In this document: positions 1 to 4,121 of the stretch, one piece after another
How the letters are laid out: each line of letters opens with the position of its first letter
Numbering within the stretch: position 1 is the stretch's first letter
NCBI GenBank assembly: GCA_017448375.1
Contig: JAFSLR010000209.1
Coordinates: 1-5,110, forward strand
DNA: 5,110 nucleotides
From: Synergistaceae bacterium
GTDB taxonomy: Bacteria > Synergistota > Synergistia > Synergistales > Aminobacteriaceae
Reading direction: 5' to 3'
Notes under the pieces: generated by a model
Told to the model about the DNA's origin: nothing
Seen by the model: only the letters and a program-made list of their open reading frames with translations
Database searches by the model: none
Position numbers and translations under genes: made by a program

Positions 1-378
1 CTCTTCTGCTTTACGGGCTTCTTCCCTGAGTTTTGCTTCTGCAAGTATGCGTTCTCTTTCTTGCCTTTCCGCCTCAAGCTGCCTTTGAATCTCTGCCCTG
101 CGTTTTGCTTCCTCTGCTTGCTGAGCCCTCAAAGCCTCCTCATGACGTTTCTTCTCAAGCTCAAGCTCTAATTCCGCTCTTTTGCTGGCTTCCTTCTTGC
201 GCTGTTCTTCAATGTCTTTCAGCAGCTGCCCAACGTCCGTATCATTATCACTTTTCTTCAGCTTCTTGTATTTGTCCCGCAACCAAGGGAACGCCCACAT
301 CACAAATATAAACAGCAGTGTACCGATAATTTCCCCCGCAAACTTTTTCAGACCTTCAAGCCAAAATTCATACCACAT
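1..378 (-). CDS. Membrane-anchored coiled-coil protein, N-terminal part
   Basis: The frame is open from an ATG at 378 down to the window edge (126 codons, no stop), so the C-terminus is missing. Residues 1-12 are amphipathic and rich in W and K. Residues about 13-33 form one hydrophobic segment (FAGEIIGTLLFIFVMWAFPW), followed at once by basic residues (RDKYKKLKK), so it is probably a signal anchor with the rest in the cytoplasm. From about residue 50 to the edge the chain is almost wholly E, K, R, A, Q and L in heptad-like spacing, predicting a long helix or coiled coil. An AAAGGGG ribosome binding site (395-389) lies 10 bases before the start. This composition occurs in TolA-like linkers and many unrelated scaffold proteins, so the family cannot be named; any functional domain would lie beyond the edge. 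The gene is transcribed divergently from the 583-1965 operon. Confidence 0.82.
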   Translation of the reverse strand, partial: MWYEFWLEGLKKFAGEIIGTLLFIFVMWAFPWLRDKYKKLKKSDNDTDVGQLLKDIEEQRKKEASKRAELELELEKKRHEEALRAQQAEEAKRRAEIQRQLEAERQERERILAEAKLREEARKAEE

Positions 379-415
379 GGATTTTTTTCCCCTTTGATTT
401 GTGTGAATGTCCGAA

Positions 416-440
416 ATTATACCCTAGCTGAAATTTTCAC
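416..440 (-). promoter_or_regulatory. Putative promoter of the coiled-coil gene, with TGAAA/TTTCA palindrome
   Basis: On the minus strand a perfect TATAAT (421-416) lies about 38 bases before the ATG at 378, placing the transcript start near 409. No good TTGACA is found 16-18 bases upstream. Instead there is a palindrome, TGAAA-T-TTTCA on the plus strand (429-439), where a -35 box or activator site would lie. The -10 box is seen directly; its use as a promoter is inferred. Confidence 0.42.
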
Positions 441-543
441 GCATTAAGACTCGCACCGACAGATTCAATTACGCCCTTTCAGCATTAAAAGCTATCATTG
501 AGAATGCGATTGAAAGTTACTTTCCTGCATTCACGACGGCAAT

Positions 544-549
544 TATAAT
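544..549 (+). promoter_or_regulatory. Putative -10 box for the 583-1965 operon
   Basis: A perfect TATAAT lies 33 bases before the ATG at 583, predicting a transcript start near 556 and a leader of about 27 bases. The sequence at the -35 position (TTTCCT, 521-526) is a poor match, so the promoter may be weak or need an activator. The surrounding run is very A/T-rich, so the hexamer could also be chance. The rest of the 379-582 spacer shows nothing else clear beyond a loose GCATT/AATGC inverted repeat (482-486 and 503-507). Confidence 0.38.
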
Positions 550-582
550 TATCAGAATTACGAACGAAGGCGGGAAAATAAA

Positions 583-891
583 ATGTGGTTCACAAAGAGA
601 GCAACAATTTTCAAACGCAGGGACAAAATCACCTGGCAGAAAATCAAGGACATACTCAAATCCGAAGGCTTCAAGGGAGTAAAGTCGGGTCATTATCAGG
701 CGGACTCGCTCTTTGCGTGCGGGTGCGGAGCTAAACTTGACCCCAGAAATTTCGGTTCAAACGGATATATTGACCGCGATGTATATTTTGTTGACGTTAG
801 GCAGGAAGACTCAGAACGCGCAAAGAATCTTCTTTCAGAAAACGGAATCGAATCCGTGATTGACGATTTGGGAAATTTAGGGAAGGTGTAA
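583..891 (+). CDS. Small CGCG-motif protein of unknown function
   Basis: This gene encodes 102 residues with no signal peptide or membrane segment. I do not recognise a named family. The N-terminus is basic and aromatic (MWFTKRATIFKRR). Next comes a helix-like stretch (about 15-30, ITWQKIKDILKSEGF). A Cys-Gly-Cys-Gly motif at 46-49 precedes KLDPRNFG and a conserved-looking YIDRDVYFVDVRQED segment. A helix (about 76-87, DSERAKNLLSENGI) and a short strand follow. The last part, ED-x-ERA-x-x-LL-x-x-x-GI, resembles the layout of small ferredoxin-fold proteins in which a helix follows a strand, as in DUF2007-type domains, but this is only a loose likeness. Two close cysteines could bind metal or form a disulfide. 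A GAAGG site (566-570) lies 12 bases before the ATG. It is the first gene of a three-gene operon, with only 4 bases between its stop and the CGGC gene. Confidence 0.85.
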   Translation: MWFTKRATIFKRRDKITWQKIKDILKSEGFKGVKSGHYQADSLFACGCGAKLDPRNFGSNGYIDRDVYFVDVRQEDSERAKNLLSENGIESVIDDLGNLGKV

Positions 892-895
892 ATCT

Positions 896-1309
896 ATGGA
901 TAACGAATCGGGACTCGTTGTAATAATTCAGTGTGAGGACGTATTAAAACGCTGTTCGGGATTTCTCTGCATGAATGACTTTTACGCACGCGAGGGGAAA
1001 TTCGCCGGTTACCCCGAAAACACTCGCTACATGTCCATATCATGCGGAGGCTGCTGCGGAAATATCACGGTGAAACTTGAGAACCTCTCAATGAGACTCC
1101 GAAAAGCAAACATCAGCAAAGACAGTGTAACCTTTCATTTTGCATCGTGCATTTGTTCGGAAAACTCTCACAGGCTCCCCTGTCCTTTCATGAACCGAAT
1201 GAAGGCACTGTTACAGCACAAGGGATTCGGGAATATCGTATTAGGGACTCACATCTCAAAAAAGGCTCAGGCAAAAAGGGACGCGGGAATTTATCGAAAA
1301 TGGGAATAG
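896..1309 (+). CDS. CGGC-domain protein, putative metal-binding
   Basis: This gene encodes 137 residues matching the CGGC domain family (Pfam CGGC). The family is named for a central CGGC motif and has many conserved Cys and His residues thought to bind zinc or another metal; its role is unknown. Visible elements in order: a hydrophobic first strand ending in Cys13 (GLVVIIQC), Cys20 and Cys25, the signature SCGGCCG at 49-55, HFASC at 81-85 with Cys87, LPCPF with Cys96, and a terminal GTH at 117-119. There are eight or more cysteines in a small soluble protein, consistent with several metal ligands. The ribosome binding site GGAAGG (881-886) overlaps the end of the preceding gene and lies 9 bases before the ATG, so the two are probably translationally coupled. 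The last 10 bases overlap the start of the Crp/Fnr gene. Confidence 0.88.
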   Translation: MDNESGLVVIIQCEDVLKRCSGFLCMNDFYAREGKFAGYPENTRYMSISCGGCCGNITVKLENLSMRLRKANISKDSVTFHFASCICSENSHRLPCPFMNRMKALLQHKGFGNIVLGTHISKKAQAKRDAGIYRKWE

Positions 1310-1965
1310 AGAAATATTTTCACGTTCTCAAAAACTCAAGAATCCTCGAAAATATACCAGAGAAGGATTACATTAACGCCCTGAAGTATCTTCGAGCAAC
1401 AATACGAAGATTCAGAAAGGGTGAAATTCTCCTTCACATAGGCAGTGAAGTCCGTCATTCAGGATTAGTTCTTGAAGGGGTTATAGAATGTGCATATCAG
1501 GATTCGGATTTCAACAAGTACAACATGAATCATTTTACGGCAGGTGAACTTTTTGCTGAGACTCTGGCCTTGTCTGGGGTAAATGACAGCCCTATGCACA
1601 TTTCAGCCCTTACTGAATGCGCGGTTATGCTTCTTGATTTCAGTGTGCTTTGCGATGAAAACGCCCGATATGAAAACGCTATGCAGATTGCTGTTAACCT
1701 TCTCCGAATAATATCGGCCAAAAATTTCTTCATGAATCAAAAAGTCAGGATACTTAGCCGGAAAGATTTACGGAGAAAAATTATTGCATACCTTCAAAGC
1801 CTCGCACATGACATTGACGGAAAAAGAAAACTCCCGTTCAGCAAGACCGCGCTGTCTGAATTTCTCTGCGTGAACAGAACAGCATTGTCCCGCGAGTTAA
1901 GGAACATGATTCACGACGGCATAATCTCAATGAACGGAAGAGATTTTATTTTACTCAAGCAGTGA
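1300..1965 (+). CDS. Crp/Fnr-family transcriptional regulator
   Basis: This gene encodes 221 residues, the usual length for the family. Residues about 15-115 form a cyclic-nucleotide-binding-type beta-barrel (FRKGEILLHIGSEVRHSGLVLEG, then GELFAETLAL at 82-91). A dimerisation helix follows at about 122-150. A winged helix-turn-helix lies at about 155-218, with recognition helix VNRTALSRELRNM at 191-203. The arginine-serine pair that binds cAMP phosphate in CRP is not seen at the expected place (SPMHISALTE), and the N-terminus lacks the cysteine cluster of FNR, so it probably senses something other than cAMP or a 4Fe-4S cluster. Relatives with this type of helix-turn-helix often control genes for O2 or NO stress in anaerobes, such as hcp; that is family knowledge, not shown here. 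I chose the ATG at 1300, after a weak GGGA site (1285-1288). An upstream in-frame ATG at 1147 would overlap most of the CGGC gene and add 51 residues unlike the family. Confidence 0.9.
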   Translation: MGIEKYFHVLKNSRILENIPEKDYINALKYLRATIRRFRKGEILLHIGSEVRHSGLVLEGVIECAYQDSDFNKYNMNHFTAGELFAETLALSGVNDSPMHISALTECAVMLLDFSVLCDENARYENAMQIAVNLLRIISAKNFFMNQKVRILSRKDLRRKIIAYLQSLAHDIDGKRKLPFSKTALSEFLCVNRTALSRELRNMIHDGIISMNGRDFILLKQ

Positions 1966-3138
1966 TGAAACGAGAGCCGGAATTTTTGCCGCGTCATCAT
2001 CTGACATAACCCACATTGAACGGATATTCTCATCAATCACCGAAAAGCCCGACTCTTTCAGTTTATCCTGCAAAATTTTCACTGACTCTCCGCTCCAGCC
2101 GTAACACCCGAAAGCAGCCGCCTTCTTTTTCTTGAACTTCAGCTGTTTGACGAACTCAAGCCAGCCCGCAACGCTCGATAATATGCTGTTGCCGACAGTC
2201 GGAGACCCTACAGCGACCGCCCGCGATTTGAATATCTCCGTCATGATTTCGTTTTTGTCGGCCTTTGCGACGTTGAAGACTTTTACGACTGTTGAAGGAC
2301 TCTGGCGTGAAATTTCCTGAGCTATTTCGTGAGCGATTTTTGTTGTGCCTTCCCACATAGTATCGTAGGCTATTGTTACCTGATCTTCCTGATATGAGTC
2401 TGCCCATTCTGCATATTTTCTGACGATTTGCAGTGGGTCCTCGCGCCAGATTGCGCCGTGCGAGGGGGCTATTATGTCGATGGGTAGATTTAGGGCTGAT
2501 ATTTCCGCAAGTTTCTTTGTCAGTATGGGCGCAAAGGGATTCAGGATATTCGCAAAATATTTCATTGCTTCTTTCCACAACAAGCACTTGTCCGCCCTGT
2601 CATTGAAGAGTTCCTCAACCGCATAATGCTGGCCGAAAGCGTCATTTGAGAAAAGAATATTATCCCCTGTCATGTAAGTTGCCATTGAGTCAGGCCAATG
2701 AAGCATACGCATTTCAACGAACACTAATTTTTTGCCGTTTCCGATTTCGAGCGAGTCGCCTGTTTTTACGGTATGAAAATTCCAGCCTCTTTTGCCGTAC
2801 TGACCCTCGATTGATTTCACGGCGTTTGCGGTGCAGTATATCGGGGTGTCGGGAATCTCTGACATCAGAGCGGTTAGTGAGCCGGAATGATCGCATTCAC
2901 CGTGATTTGCGATTACGGCATCAATTTTGTGCAGGTCAATTTCCTTCTTCAGGTTGTCAACAAAATCGAACCTGTGAGGAGTCCACACAGTATCAACAAG
3001 AATGTTTTTCTCTTCCTCAATAAGATACGCATTCTGACTTGAGCCGTTCATTATGGAGTAGTCATCTCCGTGAAACGACTCTAATTCCCAGTCGATAAAG
3101 CCTACCCAGCTTACGTTATTTTTTACGTGCTTTCTCAA
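1951..3138 (-). CDS. fprA: Class A flavodiiron protein (O2 / nitric oxide reductase)
   Basis: This gene encodes 395 residues, the standard length of a class A flavodiiron protein with no fused rubredoxin. Such cytoplasmic enzymes reduce O2 to water or NO to N2O, with electrons usually from rubredoxin. The N-terminal metallo-beta-lactamase-like domain (about 1-250) has the full di-iron ligand set: H79-x-E81-x-D83-H84 in NHGECDHSG, H147 in HWPDSM, D166 in SNDAFG and H227 in SHGAIW. The C-terminal flavodoxin domain (about 253-395) has the FMN loops YDTMWEGTT (258-266), SPTVGNS (312-318) and CYGWSG (345-350). The start is TTG at 3138, 9 bases after a GGAGG inside the end of the cupin gene. The next in-frame Met (residue 30) would cut into the domain. 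No rubredoxin gene is present in the window. The 3' end overlaps the convergent Crp/Fnr gene by 15 bases. The choice between O2 and NO as substrate cannot be made from sequence. Confidence 0.95.
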   Translation of the reverse strand: MRKHVKNNVSWVGFIDWELESFHGDDYSIMNGSSQNAYLIEEEKNILVDTVWTPHRFDFVDNLKKEIDLHKIDAVIANHGECDHSGSLTALMSEIPDTPIYCTANAVKSIEGQYGKRGWNFHTVKTGDSLEIGNGKKLVFVEMRMLHWPDSMATYMTGDNILFSNDAFGQHYAVEELFNDRADKCLLWKEAMKYFANILNPFAPILTKKLAEISALNLPIDIIAPSHGAIWREDPLQIVRKYAEWADSYQEDQVTIAYDTMWEGTTKIAHEIAQEISRQSPSTVVKVFNVAKADKNEIMTEIFKSRAVAVGSPTVGNSILSSVAGWLEFVKQLKFKKKKAAAFGCYGWSGESVKILQDKLKESGFSVIDENIRSMWVMSDDDAAKIPALVSSLLE

Positions 3139-3142
3139 TTTT

Positions 3143-3802
3143 TCAGTCCTCCAATGTAAGCAGCAAAGCCATTTTGAATTTGCCTTCAGCTTTCACATAA
3201 TGCCTTCCGTTTTTCGCAAACTTGAAATTTTCTCCGGCCTTTATGCGGTGTTCTTTTCCTTCGTAGCCTATTATGCCCTCGCCGTCAAGCCCGAAAATTA
3301 ACGCTTCTCCCGGTGCTGCGTGTTCGGATAATCCTGTTCCTGCGTCAAATGCCATGACAACAAATTTCATTTTTGCGTCATTAATTATGTCCATGTTCAC
3401 GATTCGTCCCGCCTGATAAGGAACGAGACCCGACAGCGTGAATATTTCCCCTTCATTTACAGCTTTATTCATGATAATTCCCTCCTTCAGTCTTAATTCG
3501 GTGTATATGCTTCCTGTTTCTGTTCTCATTCCAACGGGGATATTTGCGGGGGTAATGAGGCATTCTAATTGATGCAAATTCCATTCCCTGCCGTCAGAAC
3601 AATATACCGTCAGGACTCCTGATGAGCTGATTATGATTTTGTGATAAGTGTAATTCTCCGCACTTATGTCCGTATCATGTGCAAGCGAAAAATAACTTAT
3701 ACCAAAATCCGCCGTATCATAAACCGGGCGCGAAACTGTACAGCCTTCAACAGGTAAATTTTCATCAGCAACAGAAAATACAGTGCCTTCTTTTTCTTTC
3801 AG
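3143..3802 (-). CDS. Two-domain cupin protein with CTG start
   Basis: Read from CTG at 3802 the gene encodes 219 residues. The C-terminal half (about 115-219) is a clear small cupin. Motif 1 is GLSEHAAPGEALIFGLDGEG, with His161 and Glu166 as likely metal ligands. Motif 2 is IKAGENFKFAKNGRHYVK, with His201. The usual proline of motif 2 is replaced. The N-terminal half (about 1-110) also reads as a cupin fold (GVLTVYCSDGREWNL, then LITPANIPVGMRTETG) but lacks the His-x-His/Glu set, so it is probably degenerate and non-catalytic. No stop separates the halves. A stop codon lies three codons before the CTG (3811-3809). The CTG is preceded by a GGAGGTGAT site at ideal spacing. An internal ATG at 3472 also has a strong site and could give a 109-residue product (3143-3472). 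Small cupins of this type have no fixed activity; a role alongside the flavodiiron protein is inferred from the operon. The cupin assignment is sure; the N-terminal extent rests on the unusual start. Confidence 0.78.
   Translation of the reverse strand: MKEKEGTVFSVADENLPVEGCTVSRPVYDTADFGISYFSLAHDTDISAENYTYHKIIISSSGVLTVYCSDGREWNLHQLECLITPANIPVGMRTETGSIYTELRLKEGIIMNKAVNEGEIFTLSGLVPYQAGRIVNMDIINDAKMKFVVMAFDAGTGLSEHAAPGEALIFGLDGEGIIGYEGKEHRIKAGENFKFAKNGRHYVKAEGKFKMALLLTLED
3148..3152 (-). promoter_or_regulatory. Shine-Dalgarno site that fixes the TTG start of the flavodiiron gene
   Basis: A perfect GGAGG on the minus strand sits 9 bases upstream of the TTG at 3138. It lies within the last codons of the cupin gene, whose stop is at 3145-3143. 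The two genes are 4 bases apart, so translation is probably coupled. Confidence 0.8.
3480..3487 (-). promoter_or_regulatory. Internal Shine-Dalgarno site before ATG 3472
   Basis: AAGGAGGG on the minus strand lies 8 bases before an in-frame ATG at codon 111 of the cupin gene, exactly at the boundary between the two cupin halves. It is strong enough to start a separate one-domain cupin of 109 residues. As coding sequence it reads KEG, so chance cannot be excluded. Confidence 0.55.
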
Positions 3803-3807
3803 GGTTA

Positions 3808-3816
3808 ATCACCTCC
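3808..3816 (-). promoter_or_regulatory. Perfect Shine-Dalgarno site before the CTG start
   Basis: GGAGGTGAT on the minus strand is fully complementary to the conserved 3' end of bacterial 16S rRNA (core ATCACCTCC). The GGAGG core (3816-3812) is 9 bases upstream of CTG 3802. No ATG, GTG or TTG in the cupin frame lies in a usable position, which makes CTG the likely initiator. Confidence 0.72.
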
Positions 3817-3823
3817 AGCGAGT

Positions 3824-3829
3824 ATTATA
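3824..3829 (-). promoter_or_regulatory. Putative -10 box of the cupin-flavodiiron operon
   Basis: A perfect TATAAT on the minus strand (3829-3824) lies 22 bases before the CTG at 3802. No clear -35 hexamer is found; CATAAT (3852-3847) sits at 17-base spacing. A transcript starting about 7 bases downstream would begin almost at the Shine-Dalgarno site, an unusually short leader. The real promoter may therefore lie further upstream. The motif is seen; its use is inferred. Confidence 0.4.
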
Positions 3830-3913
3830 GAAACTCAGAAGTGAAAATTATGTTGCAGAAGATACAAAAAGACTTTCAATAAGCAACGTTCCCGGGCGTA
3901 AAGTCATTGATAT

Positions 3914-3942
3914 TTGACATTACAAAAGCCGATGGGAATTAT
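3914..3942 (+). promoter_or_regulatory. Candidate promoter for nhaC
   Basis: A consensus -35 box TTGACA (3914-3919) is followed after 17 bases by AATTAT (3937-3942, four of six matches). It predicts a transcript start near 3949 and a leader of about 170 bases before the nhaC start. A rival -10-like TATAGT (4069-4074) has no good -35 box and would remove most of the structured leader. The -10 box is weak, so confidence is low. Confidence 0.33.
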
Positions 3943-4049
3943 AAAACGTGAAAATATAGTCTTGCAATTTACCGAAAATGCTGTAAACTTTGCGCGATTT
4001 TCCGAATTAAGCCGTTAAGACCAATAGGCAAAAAGCATTCCTCAAAAGT

Positions 4050-4068
4050 TCTGGCGGACACTGCCGGG
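4050..4068 (+). promoter_or_regulatory. Stable GC-rich hairpin in the nhaC leader
   Basis: TCTGGCGG and CTGCCGGG can form an 8-pair stem (three G-U) closed by an ACA triloop. It lies inside the large loop of the helix that masks the ribosome site. No U-run follows it (the next bases are TATAGTCGG), so it is not an intrinsic terminator. It may be part of a regulatory RNA fold. Confidence 0.45.
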
Positions 4069-4108
4069 TATAGTCGGAAAAATAATGTAACATCTATCAT
4101 CTCATATT

Positions 4109-4113
4109 GGAGG
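4109..4113 (+). promoter_or_regulatory. Shine-Dalgarno site fixing the TTG start of nhaC
   Basis: GGAGG lies 8 bases upstream of TTG 4122. A nearer ATG at 4115 is only one base from the site and its frame stops after 18 codons, so the TTG is the start. Confidence 0.8.
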
Positions 4114-4121
4114 AATGTTAT

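Larger units (their letters stand above)
3803..4121. other. Divergent intergenic region between the cupin operon and nhaC
   Basis: This A/T-rich spacer of 319 bases has no convincing reading frame on either strand. It holds the putative cupin promoter at its left end, a TTGACA-containing candidate promoter for nhaC in the middle (3914-3942), and a leader with strong pairing potential at its right end. It also contains GTGAAAAT twice (3841-3848 and 3948-3955) and a loose inverted repeat GTCA-n8-TGAC (3903-3918). No tRNA or intrinsic terminator is seen. Confidence 0.7.

Noticed and set aside
33..397. Plus-strand open frames at 33-311 and 182-397
   Set aside because: They are antisense to the coiled-coil gene, whose repetitive E/K/R codons keep the other strand open; the proteins are low-complexity Ser/Cys/Leu-rich and lack ribosome sites.
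1147..1299. Upstream ATG extending the Crp/Fnr gene by 51 codons
   Set aside because: It overlaps the CGGC gene in another frame, has no ribosome binding site, and adds residues unlike the family; ATG 1300 gives the normal length.
2132..3023. Several open frames of 60-143 codons on both strands within the flavodiiron gene
   Set aside because: They lie wholly inside a gene with a full set of catalytic motifs and show no domain-like composition.
3679..3882. Plus-strand frame of 67 codons
   Set aside because: It is antisense to the N-terminal cupin half, with no ribosome site and a composition unlike a real protein.
3884..3900. CCCGGG palindrome with flanking ACG/CGT as an operator
   Set aside because: The symmetry breaks just outside the central six bases; a six-base palindrome alone is not evidence.
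3903..3918. FNR- or CRP-type operator (GTCA-n8-TGAC)
   Set aside because: The inner bases are not palindromic and match neither TTGAT-n4-ATCAA nor TGTGA-n6-TCACA; it also overlaps the TTGACA box, so chance is likely.
4050..4068. Intrinsic terminator or attenuator before nhaC
   Set aside because: The hairpin is stable but no U-run follows, so transcription termination is not supported.
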